Below are positions 47,964-57,029 of a stretch of 64,000 bases of DNA, piece by piece. The stretch is from Sunxiuqinia sp965230765 (lineage in GTDB: Bacteria > Bacteroidota > Bacteroidia > Bacteroidales > Prolixibacteraceae), in contig CBDDLR010000002.1 in the NCBI GenBank assembly GCA_965230765.1, positions 124,001-188,000 on the forward strand. Reading direction: 5' to 3'. Position 1 is the first letter of the stretch, and every line of letters starts with the position of its first letter. The notes under the pieces are model-generated. The model was not told the DNA's origin and ran no database searches. It saw nothing but the letters and a program-made list of their open reading frames with translations. The position numbers and the translations under genes are program-made.

Positions 47964-49979
47964 TTACTTCTTCTGTTTTAGTAATTCTTCCAGTCGGTAC
48001 ATTTCATCACGCAAGCGGGCTGCTTCAATAAAATCAAGTTCTTTGGCGGCAGCTTGCATTTCTTTTTTTGTTTTGGCAATGGCTTTCTCCAATGCATCGG
48101 CACTCATGTATTGTACCACCGGATCAGCAGCAACATCGGGGTGGCTGGCACCACCAGAATACGGCTCAGACTTGTCACTCCGGTATTCGTAGCCAATGAT
48201 TTCCCGGGTGGGTTTCACAATGGCCTTTGGAGTAACGCCGTTTTCTTCGTTGTATTTCAGTTGCTTTTCCCTTCGGTAGTTGGTTGAGTCAATGGTTTTT
48301 TGCATCGAGTCGGTGATCTTGTCAGCGTACATGATTACCATGCCGTTGAGGTTCCGGGCAGCCCTTCCGGCAGTTTGGGTAAGCGATCGTTCTGAACGGA
48401 GAAAGCCTTCTTTGTCTGCATCAAGTATGGCAACCAACGATACTTCTGGTAGGTCAAGCCCTTCACGCAACAGGTTAATCCCGACCAGCACATCAAAACC
48501 ACCTTTACGCAATTCTTCCATAATTTCAACACGTTCCAGCGTGTCAACGTCCGAATGGATATACCGGGTTTTTACGCCCATGTTTGCCAGATATTTACTC
48601 AGCTCCTCTGCCATTCGTTTGGTTAAGGTAGTCACGAGTACCCGTTCGTTTTTCTCAATGCGTAGGTTAACCTCGTGCATTAAGTCGTCAATCTGGTTGG
48701 TTGAAGGACGAACATCAATGATGGGGTCAAGCAATCCGGTTGGACGGATAATTTGTTCAACCACTACGCCTTCCGATTTTTCCAACTCATAATCGGCTGG
48801 GGTAGCACTTACAAACATGGTTTGGTTAACAATGCTTTCAAACTCTTCAAACTTAAGCGGGCGGTTATCAATAGCGGCAGGTAGCCGGAATGCGTATTCT
48901 ACCAAATTTATTTTTCGTGAATGGTCGCCACCGTACATGGCTCGGATTTGCGGAATGGTTACATGGCTTTCATCCAAAATGGTTAGAAAATCATCCGGGA
49001 AATAGTCTATCAAACAGAACGGACGTGTTCCAGCTTCACGCCCATCAAAATAGCGTGAATAATTCTCAATTCCCGGGCAATAGCCCAGCTCGCGCATCAT
49101 TTCCATATCGTATTCCACCCGTTCCTGAATTCGTTTGGCCTCGAGTGGTTTTCCAATTTCACGGAAAAACTCAATTTGTTTTACCAAATCATCCTGAATT
49201 AGATGAATGGCTGATTTCATGCGCTCTTTGGTCGTTACAAAAATATTTGCCGGATAAATGATGGCTTCATTTAATTCTTCAATGGTTGTTCCATCAACCG
49301 GTTCAAAGCTGTAAATTTCTTCAATTTCATCACCCCAAAAAACCAGGCGGACAGCAGTATCTGCATAAGCCAAAAATATATCAACGGTGTCGCCTTTAAC
49401 CCTAAAATTGCCACGTTGAAATTCAATTTCATTTCTTGAATACAGGGCATCAACCAGCTTGTGAAGCAACTGATTTCGATTGATGATTTGTCCTTTATGA
49501 ATCTTTGTGACGTTAGCATGAAAATCTTCGGGATTGCCAATTCCGTAAAGGCAGGAAACGGATGAAACAACCACTACATCACGACGCCCGGAAAGAAGTG
49601 CAGAAGATGTACTCAATCGCAGCTTTTCAATGTCTTGGTTAATCGATAAATCCTTTTCAATGTAGGTGTCTGTAACCGGTAAATAAGCTTCAGGTTGGTA
49701 GTAATCGTAATACGAAACAAAATATTCCACAGAGTTATTGGGGAAGAACTGTTTCATTTCGGAATAAAGTTGAGCAGCCAGCGTTTTGTTATGGCTCAGG
49801 ATCAGGGTTGGACGTTGAACTTTCTCAATAACATTCGCCATTGTGAATGTTTTCCCAGAGCCAGTAACCCCCAACAACGTCTGGAACGGCACGCCCTGCT
49901 CAATTCCTTCAGCTAGCTGCTTTATTGCTCCCGGTTGGTCTCCCGTAGGTTTGTATGGTGCTTCAACTTTAAAATCCAT
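47964..49979 (-). CDS. uvrB: Excinuclease ABC subunit B
   Basis: A 671-residue helicase-like subunit of nucleotide excision repair. The Walker A segment LLGVTGSGKTFTMANV, the beta-hairpin region YYDYYQPEAYLPVTDTYIEKD, the DEAD-type box DESH and the helicase motif QTAGRAARN are present. The C-terminal UVR domain (KEMQAAAKELDFIEAARLRDEM) that binds UvrC is intact. Standard length. Monocistronic. Confidence 0.97.
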   Translation of the reverse strand: MDFKVEAPYKPTGDQPGAIKQLAEGIEQGVPFQTLLGVTGSGKTFTMANVIEKVQRPTLILSHNKTLAAQLYSEMKQFFPNNSVEYFVSYYDYYQPEAYLPVTDTYIEKDLSINQDIEKLRLSTSSALLSGRRDVVVVSSVSCLYGIGNPEDFHANVTKIHKGQIINRNQLLHKLVDALYSRNEIEFQRGNFRVKGDTVDIFLAYADTAVRLVFWGDEIEEIYSFEPVDGTTIEELNEAIIYPANIFVTTKERMKSAIHLIQDDLVKQIEFFREIGKPLEAKRIQERVEYDMEMMRELGYCPGIENYSRYFDGREAGTRPFCLIDYFPDDFLTILDESHVTIPQIRAMYGGDHSRKINLVEYAFRLPAAIDNRPLKFEEFESIVNQTMFVSATPADYELEKSEGVVVEQIIRPTGLLDPIIDVRPSTNQIDDLMHEVNLRIEKNERVLVTTLTKRMAEELSKYLANMGVKTRYIHSDVDTLERVEIMEELRKGGFDVLVGINLLREGLDLPEVSLVAILDADKEGFLRSERSLTQTAGRAARNLNGMVIMYADKITDSMQKTIDSTNYRREKQLKYNEENGVTPKAIVKPTREIIGYEYRSDKSEPYSGGASHPDVAADPVVQYMSADALEKAIAKTKKEMQAAAKELDFIEAARLRDEMYRLEELLKQKK

Positions 49980-50017
49980 TTTTACTTAAATTCCAATAAT
50001 CAGTCACAAAATGTCAA

Positions 50018-50620
50018 TTATTGTCCAATGGTTACCTGATAATATTTTGTTACATCTTCAACCATCATTCCGGCAGTTTCTGCAGCCCGAATACCCAGAA
50101 TACCGTCTTCAAAAACCTGACAATCTTTTGGTTCTACTCCAATCAGTTCAGCACATTTCAAAAATGTTTCCGGGTGTGGTTTGTGGTTTTTTACATCTTC
50201 TGCAGTCACCAGAAAATTAATGTATTCATCAATGCCAATCATCTTTAACGCTTTTAATGAAAGCCGCCTGGCACTCCCTGTTCCTATTGCCATCGGAAGT
50301 TGTCCGTGATATTTCTTTATGATCTCAACAACGGGTGCAACAGGTTTTATTTTATCCATGTTTCGTTCGTATTCTGCTTCTTTTTCATTCCCCATTTCTT
50401 CAGGATCAATGTTTTTGCTGAACATTTCGTTGAGTTTTTTTACCGTTTCATAAAGAGGAATACCTGCCAACTGCCCAAAAAGTTCAACTGTGAAGTCAAT
50501 TCCATGCTTGGCTGCTGCGTTCCTCCATGCTATGTAATGGGTAGGCATGGTGTCTGCTATCGTGCCGTCCAGATCAAAAATCAATCCTTTTGCACGTGGG
50601 TTTATATCTAATTTGTTCAT
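50018..50620 (-). CDS. HAD-family hydrolase, beta-phosphoglucomutase-like
   Basis: A 200-residue HAD phosphatase with motif I FDLDGTIADT, a helical cap of the beta-phosphoglucomutase type (residues about 20-95), motif II GTGSARR, and motifs III-IV around KPHPETFLKCAELIGVEPKDCQVFEDGILGI. Substrates of this subgroup include sugar phosphates; the exact one cannot be told. It lies 37 bp before uvrB in direction of reading and might be cotranscribed with it weakly. Confidence 0.87.
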   Translation of the reverse strand: MNKLDINPRAKGLIFDLDGTIADTMPTHYIAWRNAAAKHGIDFTVELFGQLAGIPLYETVKKLNEMFSKNIDPEEMGNEKEAEYERNMDKIKPVAPVVEIIKKYHGQLPMAIGTGSARRLSLKALKMIGIDEYINFLVTAEDVKNHKPHPETFLKCAELIGVEPKDCQVFEDGILGIRAAETAGMMVEDVTKYYQVTIGQ

Positions 50621-50718
50621 GTTCTTTGCTGAAGATTGAGCCTAAAAATAACTAAATAATGCGTATTGATGGCATTTTTTTCTTTAACGAAAAATCATCA
50701 CTTTTGCTCAAAATCTTG

Positions 50719-51105
50719 ATGATGGAAGAAACGTTGTTTAAGAACCTGGTTTACATGGTTCAGATTGCTTTGTTTGCAGGGATTTCCTTGTTGATTGTTG
50801 CATGGGTTGATAAAAAAGTATGGATTGAAAAAGCAGCCCAACTGCTTTATGTTGCTATGGGGTTGGCAGCGGCATGGTTCCTTGCATCCGGACAAATAGC
50901 CCTTCCTGAAACAGAACTAAAAGAGGTTACCAAAGAAGTACGGCTGATGTTTATTTTGGTTGCCCTGGTAGCTACTTCCGTTGTTGCTTTGGCGGCATTC
51001 TTGCTTCGTTTAAACAATAAACCGAAGCTTGTTAACTGGCTGAACATCATCATTGGGCTGGCCTCAGTAATGCTGTTTTTTATGGTTTATAATTTGATTA
51101 AGTGA
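50719..51105 (+). CDS. Small four-helix membrane protein of unknown function
   Basis: About 128 residues with four predicted transmembrane helices (FKNLVYMVQIALFAGISLLI, LLYVAMGLAAAWFLASG, LMFILVALVATSVVALAAFL, NWLNIIIGLASVMLFFMV). The reading frame is open from 50659, but MMEETLF at 50719 gives a more natural start. No family is recognised. It ends 3 bp from the convergent permease stop codon. Confidence 0.6.
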   Translation: MMEETLFKNLVYMVQIALFAGISLLIVAWVDKKVWIEKAAQLLYVAMGLAAAWFLASGQIALPETELKEVTKEVRLMFILVALVATSVVALAAFLLRLNNKPKLVNWLNIIIGLASVMLFFMVYNLIK

Positions 51106-51108
51106 TAA

Positions 51109-52152
51109 TTACATCACGAAATTAAAAATAAACCCAACCATTAAGATTCCACTGGCAACTATGCCAATAAAAATGGCAATCATCTGCCATTTTAATACTT
51201 TTTTCAGAATAATGATTTCTGGTAGGGAAAGCGCAATGACCGACATCATAAAAGCAAGGGCAGTTCCTAGTGATACCCCTTTTTCAATCAATACACTCAC
51301 GATTGGGATAATACCTGCAGCATTCGAATACATGGGTATCCCAAAAAGAATAGCCAGTGGCACACCGTACCAATTATCATTGCCGAGTAGTGAACCTAAA
51401 AAATCTTCAGGCACATAGCCATGTGCCCCAGCACCGATAGCAATACCAATGACTATGTACAGCCAGATTTTACCGACAATTTCTTTCACTGTTTCATAAC
51501 CCGCTTTTATTCGTTCTGAAAACGGGATTTTAGCTTCTTGTTGATCTTCATTACTCGATTGGACTTGAAATACCCATTCGGCAACATATTTTTCAAGTTT
51601 CAATTTTCCAATCAGCCAGCCGGAAAAAATGGCGATAAATAGTCCGGTCACCACATAAATTAACGCAACTTTCCAGCCAAACAACCCAACGAGTAAAACC
51701 AATGCTACCTCGTTAATCAGCGGAGCTGCAATTAAAAAAGAAAACGTAACGCCAATGGGGATTCCAGCTTCAACAAAACCAAGAAACAAAGGGATTGCAG
51801 AGCAGGAGCAAAATGGTGTAACAATGCCCAGCAACGAAGCAAGAACGTTACCTGTGAAAAGCGATTTACCTTCGAGCATTTTGCGGGTTTTCTCAGGTGA
51901 GAAGTAGCTTCGAATCATTCCAACAAAGAAAATGATGAGTACCAATAGTAGCATTACTTTGGGTACTTCATAAATGAAAAACCGGATTGTTTCTGTCAGG
52001 TGACTTCCAGGTTTTAAACCCGGGATCAGATGAACAATCTTTTCTGAAAGGATTTGAAGGTTCAGGTAAAGAAGTACCCAAAGGGGCAATAGCAAAGCTG
52101 GTAACAAAAAACCTTTGAATTTTTGATTGGCAACGATCACTTTTTCTTTCAT
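51109..52152 (-). CDS. ArsP-type permease with CxC motif
   Basis: A 347-residue inner-membrane permease with about eight transmembrane helices. The motif TPFCSCSAIPLFLGFV (CSCS) is typical of the ArsP/DUF318 permease family, some members of which export organoarsenicals or metals. It is the last gene of an operon led by an ArsR regulator, with 3-bp spacing to the preceding gene. The substrate is inferred from the operon, not seen. Confidence 0.85.
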   Translation of the reverse strand: MKEKVIVANQKFKGFLLPALLLPLWVLLYLNLQILSEKIVHLIPGLKPGSHLTETIRFFIYEVPKVMLLLVLIIFFVGMIRSYFSPEKTRKMLEGKSLFTGNVLASLLGIVTPFCSCSAIPLFLGFVEAGIPIGVTFSFLIAAPLINEVALVLLVGLFGWKVALIYVVTGLFIAIFSGWLIGKLKLEKYVAEWVFQVQSSNEDQQEAKIPFSERIKAGYETVKEIVGKIWLYIVIGIAIGAGAHGYVPEDFLGSLLGNDNWYGVPLAILFGIPMYSNAAGIIPIVSVLIEKGVSLGTALAFMMSVIALSLPEIIILKKVLKWQMIAIFIGIVASGILMVGFIFNFVM

Positions 52153-52155
52153 TGA

Positions 52156-52854
52156 TCAGATAAATAAGAAACTTATATAATATATTCCTGCAAGAATAAA
52201 GATTACTGCAACAACTCTGCGAAACCATTTTTCAACAAGCTTGATGCTGTTATAGATTTTGCTTACAGATCCCACACTGAATGCGATTAGCCAGGCAAAA
52301 ATGATGACAGGCAAACCTGTGGCAAATGCAAAAACAATGGGTAGGTAAAGCCCTTTTACACTGGTAATGGTAATGGGTATCAGCATTCCGAAGTAGATAA
52401 CCCCGCTATACGGGCAAAAAGCCAGTGCAAAAACAATCCCAAGCAAAAGAACACTCCAAAAATTATTGGTCAGTCTGCTTTCCATTTTTTCTGAAAGCGA
52501 GCTGCCTCCACCAATATTAAGTTTGATGATCCCCAGCATGAACAAGCCGATGAGGATCAAGATTGGGCCAATAATTTTTTCTCCCCATTGTTGAAGAAAA
52601 CCTTCGATTTGAAATTGACCGGCACCAAAATAGAAAAGCAAGCCAATTGCTGTGTAGCTAATTGCCCTTCCAAGCGTGTAAATCAAACCGCTGTAGAAAA
52701 CTTTTCGTTGGTTTTCAATTTCTTTGCTAACAAAGCCGATGGCTGTAATATTGGTTGCCATCGGACACGGACTGATTGCGGTCATTATTCCCAATAAGAA
52801 CGCCGTGAAAACAGGGAACTGGGCATTCTCCAATAGTTGGTGAAGAAATTCCAT
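52156..52854 (-). CDS. ArsG-family aromatic arsenical efflux permease (DsbD-like)
   Basis: A 232-residue membrane protein with six helices related to the transmembrane part of DsbD/CcdA. MTAISPCPMATNITAIG holds the first conserved CP motif and ALAFCPYSGVIYFGML the second, which place two cysteines in the membrane for electron transfer. This arrangement and its position just after an ArsF-like gene (1-bp overlap) fit the ArsG family named for arsenical efflux. Which role it has, transport or thiol electron transfer, is uncertain. Confidence 0.85.
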   Translation of the reverse strand: MEFLHQLLENAQFPVFTAFLLGIMTAISPCPMATNITAIGFVSKEIENQRKVFYSGLIYTLGRAISYTAIGLLFYFGAGQFQIEGFLQQWGEKIIGPILILIGLFMLGIIKLNIGGGSSLSEKMESRLTNNFWSVLLLGIVFALAFCPYSGVIYFGMLIPITITSVKGLYLPIVFAFATGLPVIIFAWLIAFSVGSVSKIYNSIKLVEKWFRRVVAVIFILAGIYYISFLFI

Positions 52855-53288
52855 TATAGCAATGGGTCAATGGTTGATTTGACTATTTTTTTGAATTCAT
52901 TTGGTTTTACCCGTGCATACAAAAATGCTTTACTGGTCAGGTCAACAACCTGTTCGCCTTTTACAATCAATAGGGTTTGCCCATTAATCTTATACTTTTT
53001 CACCAGTAGGTTGTCTTTTTCCTTTTCGCGATTGATGGATAAAAAAGCAACTTTGTCTCCATAATAATTTTTCAAGGCCTCCTGAGTTCCCGTTTCAACT
53101 GCATTGCAGGTAGCACAGCGGCGGGTTGCGTGAAAGTAATAAGCTTTTACTTCGGTGTCTGCTTTTTGTTGTTCACATAAAGGGGTTTTTGATGAAAGGC
53201 ATTCCTTTTCTTTTTTGCAGCATTGGGCTTGTGCCGAAAATGTTCCTACTAAAAGGACAAGGGCGATCATTGTGGTTAGCTTTTTCAT
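52854..53288 (-). CDS. ArsF-family secreted thioredoxin-like protein
   Basis: A 144-residue exported protein (signal MKKLTTMIALVLLVGTFSAQAQ). The mature part has a cysteine cluster after the signal (CCKKEKEC) and a redox motif RRCATCNAVE within YYFHATRRCATCN, then a thioredoxin-like core. It matches the ArsF-type protein found with ArsG. It probably accepts electrons from the ArsG-like membrane protein at the periplasmic face. The gene overlaps ArsG by 1 bp. Confidence 0.83.
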   Translation of the reverse strand: MKKLTTMIALVLLVGTFSAQAQCCKKEKECLSSKTPLCEQQKADTEVKAYYFHATRRCATCNAVETGTQEALKNYYGDKVAFLSINREKEKDNLLVKKYKINGQTLLIVKGEQVVDLTSKAFLYARVKPNEFKKIVKSTIDPLL

Positions 53289-53300
53289 TTTTATGAAGGA

Positions 53301-53534
53301 TTAAGCGGTTAGTATTTCAATCATTTCTTTTACACTTGGTACTTTCCCTTTTAATAACACTTCGCCATTTACCACAAGGGCTGGGGTTGTTAGTACACCA
53401 AGCTTCATAATCTCAAGCATGTCTTCGACCTTGATAACCGTTGCATCAATGTTGGCTTCTTCAACAGCTTTTCGGGTAACTTTTTCCAGTGTCTTGCATT
53501 TTTGGCAGCCAGGACCTAATACTTTTATTTCCAT
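53301..53534 (-). CDS. Small thioredoxin-fold protein (TM0996/MTH895 type)
   Basis: A 77-residue cytoplasmic redox protein. The CQKC motif (GPGCQKCKTLEKV) is followed by the cis-proline region LTTPALVVNGEVLLKG. Such minimal thioredoxins are found in arsenic and metal operons and could pass electrons to the membrane partner encoded downstream. It lies 12 bp before the ArsF-like gene and 54 bp after arsR. Confidence 0.87.
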   Translation of the reverse strand: MEIKVLGPGCQKCKTLEKVTRKAVEEANIDATVIKVEDMLEIMKLGVLTTPALVVNGEVLLKGKVPSVKEMIEILTA

Positions 53535-53588
53535 TTTTTTTGGTTTTTATTCGTAGTTCGCAGAATGGCGAACATGGTTTTAAAATTT

Positions 53589-53888
53589 TTATTTGTTCAG
53601 AAATTGGTTAAACAGTTTTTGGGCAATCTCCCAGTTTTGTCGGTTTATACAATATTTAATTTTTGGTGATTCAATTTCACCTTGTATGAGACCAGCATCC
53701 TTTAATTCTTTTAAGTGTTGCGAAAGGGTTGACTTGGCAATCGGAAGGCTTTCCGATAAGTCGCCACTGTAGCAACAAGATTGATTTGTAAGCAATTCAA
53801 GAACGTACATTCGAACAGGATGTCCCATTGCTTTGGCAAAGCGGGCAGCCTGCTTTTGTTCATCAGTAAAAATTGATAGTTGCTCCAT
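53589..53888 (-). CDS. arsR: ArsR-family transcriptional repressor
   Basis: A 99-residue winged-helix repressor. The recognition segment is LPIAKSTLSQHLKELKDAG, preceded by the vicinal cysteines SCCYSGDL, a likely arsenite or soft-metal/thiol site near helix 3, and followed by the wing (IQGEIESPKIKYCINR). Family members dissociate from DNA on binding As(III) or other soft metals. A perfect inverted repeat overlaps its own promoter, so it is autoregulated with the downstream genes. Confidence 0.9.
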   Translation of the reverse strand: MEQLSIFTDEQKQAARFAKAMGHPVRMYVLELLTNQSCCYSGDLSESLPIAKSTLSQHLKELKDAGLIQGEIESPKIKYCINRQNWEIAQKLFNQFLNK

Positions 53889-53890
53889 AG

Positions 53891-53941
53891 TTTGTTCGTA
53901 AAATTACGAACAAAAATAGATTGAATAATTGGAATACCAAA
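53891..53941 (-). promoter_or_regulatory. arsR promoter with overlapping operator
   Basis: On the minus strand, TTTG (53941-53938) and TATTTTTG (53918-53911) are separated by 19 bp, a textbook Bacteroidota promoter. A perfect 10-bp inverted repeat, TTTGTTCGTA (53891-53900) and TACGAACAAA (53905-53914) with spacer AAAT, overlaps the -7 element and transcription start and ends 2 bp before the arsR ATG. This is the expected ArsR operator. Confidence 0.82.
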
Positions 53942-54069
53942 AGAATTTAATAGTGCTAAAAATTGATAAGGGATTTGCTTATGAATTTATTAAACTGTTA
54001 CCAAATTAGGCTTGTTAGATTCAAATTGTTTTTGAAAGATGATTACATTTGTTGATCAAATTTTACAGC

Positions 54070-55125
54070 ATGAATGAATACATTGAACTTTTAAGGAAAA
54101 TGATCCAAACCCCTTCTTTTAGCAGGGAAGAAGAACCTGTTGCTGTTATGATCAGGAATTTTCTGGATGAGAAAGGGATTTCATTTTCTATGAAGGGATA
54201 CAATACATGGGCGAAGAATAGAAATTGGGAGAATGGGAAACCAGTTATTCTGCTGAATTCACATATTGACACGGTAAAACCAGTAAAAAACTGGACGAAA
54301 GATCCTTTTGCTGCTGAAGTGCATAGTGACAAACTAACCGGGCTTGGTAGCAATGATGCAGGGGCGTCACTTGTAACCTTGTTGGCTGTATTTGTGCACC
54401 TTAACCAACATGAACAATTGCCTTATAACTTGATTTTTGCTGCATCTTCGGAAGAGGAAATTTCGGGTGCGGGTGGCATGGAAAGCCTGATCCCTGAACT
54501 TGGAAACGTTGACCTGGCAATTGTTGGAGAACCTACCCAAATGCAAATGGCGATTGCTGAAAAAGGTTTGATGGTGCTTGACTGTGTGGCTCACGGAAAA
54601 GCGGGACATGCAGCACGTAATGAGGGGGAGAATGCACTTTATAAGGCTCTTGAAGATATTCAGAAATTGCGCAATTTTCATTTTGAAAAATCTTCTGAGG
54701 TTTTAGGCGAAGTGAAAATGTCAATTACTCAAATACAGGCTGGTTACCAGCACAATGTCGTCCCCGACCAGTGTAGCTTTGTGGTGGATGTGCGTACCAA
54801 CGAGCATTACTCCAACCAAAAAGCTTTTGAGATTATCGATTCGCTCGTTGAGTCGGATGTAACGCCACGCTCGTTTAAACTCAATTCTTCCGGGATTGAA
54901 CTTGACCATCCAATTGTTAAAAGAGGGATTGAGCTGGGATTAAGTTATTACGGATCGCCAACAACTTCTGACCAGGCAGTTATGCCTTATCGTTCCATAA
55001 AAATTGGCCCTGGCGACAGTGCACGTTCCCACACTGCTGACGAATACATTTTGATTTCTGAAATTGAACATGGATTTCAGGTTTACCTGCAATTGTTGGA
55101 TGGTTTGCAATTCGTTTATTCATAA
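54070..55125 (+). CDS. M20-family acetyl- or succinylornithine deacylase (ArgE-like)
   Basis: A 351-residue metallopeptidase of the M20 family (start MNEYIELLRKMI at ATG 54070). Metal ligands include the histidine in LLNSHIDTV, the aspartate in LGSNDAGASL and the EE pair in AASSEEEISGAGG. In Bacteroidota the ArgE equivalent may remove succinyl rather than acetyl groups from ornithine. The rest of the arginine pathway is not in view, so the substrate is not settled. TACATTTG at 54044-54051 is a candidate -7 element. Confidence 0.85.
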   Translation: MNEYIELLRKMIQTPSFSREEEPVAVMIRNFLDEKGISFSMKGYNTWAKNRNWENGKPVILLNSHIDTVKPVKNWTKDPFAAEVHSDKLTGLGSNDAGASLVTLLAVFVHLNQHEQLPYNLIFAASSEEEISGAGGMESLIPELGNVDLAIVGEPTQMQMAIAEKGLMVLDCVAHGKAGHAARNEGENALYKALEDIQKLRNFHFEKSSEVLGEVKMSITQIQAGYQHNVVPDQCSFVVDVRTNEHYSNQKAFEIIDSLVESDVTPRSFKLNSSGIELDHPIVKRGIELGLSYYGSPTTSDQAVMPYRSIKIGPGDSARSHTADEYILISEIEHGFQVYLQLLDGLQFVYS

Positions 55126-55590
55126 ATGATGGTTGTTAAGAATAAACTGAAAGAACTGATTGTGAAAGCAGTTACTGATCAGCTAGGTCAGAAAATTCAT
55201 GCCCTTAAAAGTGCAATTGATGCCTCGCGTGAATCCAGGGATAATGAGACCAAGAGTAGTGTTGGGGATAAGTACGAAACTGCCCGTACAATGATGCAGC
55301 ATGAAATGGAGAAGAATCAGGTTCAGCTAAAAAGGATACTGGATCAAAAAGCTGAGATTGAGAAAATAGATCTTCAACAGAAATTTGAAAAAGCTGAATT
55401 TGGTAGTTGCGTGAAAACGAACAGTGGCAATTATTTCCTTTCTATAGGTTACGGGAAAGTGGAATTAGAAGGTGATAGTTGGTATTGTATTTCCATTGCG
55501 TCTCCTATTGGCAAGCAGTTGTTTCAAAAAACTATTGGCGATTCATTTGAATTTCAGAACAATAAGAGTTTGATTGTTGACCTGTTCTAG
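55126..55590 (+). CDS. GreA/GreB-like coiled-coil protein
   Basis: A 154-residue protein beginning immediately after the ArgE-like stop codon. Residues 1-100 form a long helical hairpin (KLKELIVKAVTDQLGQKIHAL to KRILDQKAEIEKI), and the last 55 residues are a small beta domain (FGSCVKTNSGNYFLSIGYGKVEL). The layout recalls Gre factors, and similar Bacteroidota proteins have been mislabelled in databases. Acidic tip residues needed for RNA cleavage are not clear, so I make no functional claim beyond the fold. Confidence 0.65.
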   Translation: MMVVKNKLKELIVKAVTDQLGQKIHALKSAIDASRESRDNETKSSVGDKYETARTMMQHEMEKNQVQLKRILDQKAEIEKIDLQQKFEKAEFGSCVKTNSGNYFLSIGYGKVELEGDSWYCISIASPIGKQLFQKTIGDSFEFQNNKSLIVDLF

Positions 55591-55619
55591 TGTCATGTCA
55601 AACAATCTATGACTGAAAA

Positions 55620-55700
55620 GATTCCTTCGTCACTCGATAGTTATCGGGACTCCTCGGAATGACGTCATTGCGAAGACGACAGGGGAGGATGGAGCAATCT
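55620..55700. repeat. Composite dispersed repeat
   Basis: An ATTCCTTCGTCACTCGATAG opening, a CTCGATAGTTATCGGG palindrome (55633-55648), GGAATGACGTCATTGCGAAG and a closing GGATGGAGCAATC make up a chimeric intergenic repeat of the kind found in many Bacteroidota genomes. It combines elements of the CCCGATAG palindromes and the GTCATT...AATGAC repeats. The 255-bp gap contains no gene that I can support. Confidence 0.6.
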
Positions 55701-55845
55701 TTGCCTGACATCTAAGACTTGGTTTATCACTTGGATGGTATTTATCCAATTATCAACGAACATCTTTACAATATCATAATATTTCTATGACCATTTATTA
55801 TTGTTCTTTTTAATTTGTTCGGGTATATTTCTGAAAAAAATTAAG

Positions 55846-56844
55846 ATGAAGATACTTCTATCAATTGCCCTAATTTTGTTCGTCACTTCTTGTGGTGCTC
55901 AATCAGAAGAACACATACAATCAGAAATAACCATTGCATTTGGTTCATGCAATAAGCATGACAAGGAGCAACCTTTGTGGGATGATATTTTGGCTGACAA
56001 ACCAGATGTTTGGGTTTGGCTGGGCGATATTATTTATGGCGACACAGAAGACATGAATTTGATAAGAAGTAAATACGATTCACAAAAGCAGAATTCAGCA
56101 TATCAGGCAGTTATAAATCAGACAAAAGTAGTTGGTGTTTGGGATGACCATGATTATGGAGCCAATGATGCTGGAAAAGAATATTCGAAGAAACAGGAAA
56201 GCCAGAAAATATTGTTCGATTTTCTTGATATTTCTAAAAACGATTCGATTCGTAATCAGGAAGGTGCATACAGCTCACATCAATTTGAAGAAGGTGACTT
56301 GAGTGTTCGATTGATTTTGCTTGATTCCAGGTATTTTCGTGACCCATTAGAGCGGATTGATGGCGTTTATCAGCCAAACCTTGATGGGGACATATTGGGA
56401 AATAAGCAATGGGAATGGTTCGAAAATGAGTTAAACACATTTCAGGAAGATGTGCTAATTATTGGAAATGGCATTCAGGTTATCTCTGAAGAACATCGTT
56501 TTGAAAAATGGGCAAATTTTCCAGCTGCCCGTGAGCGCTTTTTTTCACTGATTGACCAGTACAACATCGGGAATGTTATCCTTTTAAGCGGTGATCGGCA
56601 CATTGCTGAGGTTTCAAAACAAAAATACAATAACACAATTTTTTATGATTGTACTTCAAGCGGGCTAACCCATTCCTATTTATCGTATAAAGGAGAACCG
56701 AATAAACACAGGATAAGTCCTGTTGTGTCGGTATTGAATTATGGATTGCTGAATGTTGCAAAAACTGAAAATAACTTATCCATAGAACTGAAGATTAAAG
56801 GGAATTTTTCAAGTGAATACTTTTCTTTTTTAATTGACTTATAA
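55846..56844 (+). CDS. PhoD-like alkaline phosphatase lipoprotein
   Basis: A 332-residue lipoprotein (MKILLSIALILFVTSCGAQ, ATG 55846). The PhoD-like motifs FGSCNKHDKEQPLWDDIL, WLGDIIYGD, VVGVWDDHDYGANDAG and LLSGDRHIAEV contain the metal-binding Asp, Asn and His residues of this metallophosphoesterase family. It probably acts on phosphodiesters or monoesters in the periplasm or at the surface. Monocistronic. Confidence 0.87.
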   Translation: MKILLSIALILFVTSCGAQSEEHIQSEITIAFGSCNKHDKEQPLWDDILADKPDVWVWLGDIIYGDTEDMNLIRSKYDSQKQNSAYQAVINQTKVVGVWDDHDYGANDAGKEYSKKQESQKILFDFLDISKNDSIRNQEGAYSSHQFEEGDLSVRLILLDSRYFRDPLERIDGVYQPNLDGDILGNKQWEWFENELNTFQEDVLIIGNGIQVISEEHRFEKWANFPAARERFFSLIDQYNIGNVILLSGDRHIAEVSKQKYNNTIFYDCTSSGLTHSYLSYKGEPNKHRISPVVSVLNYGLLNVAKTENNLSIELKIKGNFSSEYFSFLIDL

Positions 56845-57029
56845 TCATTTTTTATACTTTTAGGGGGCAAATCTCAACGGTAAAATTGAATGATTTTGGT
56901 ATAAGCTTCTTGCTTTTATATCAATTGTTAATAAAAATCTTCGTAAATTGTATGAGTGTGCTTGCAGTGCTTTTTCTCATTGCTTTGCAAATGAGTAATT
57001 CTAATGAAACTTATATGGAGGTATAAGAG

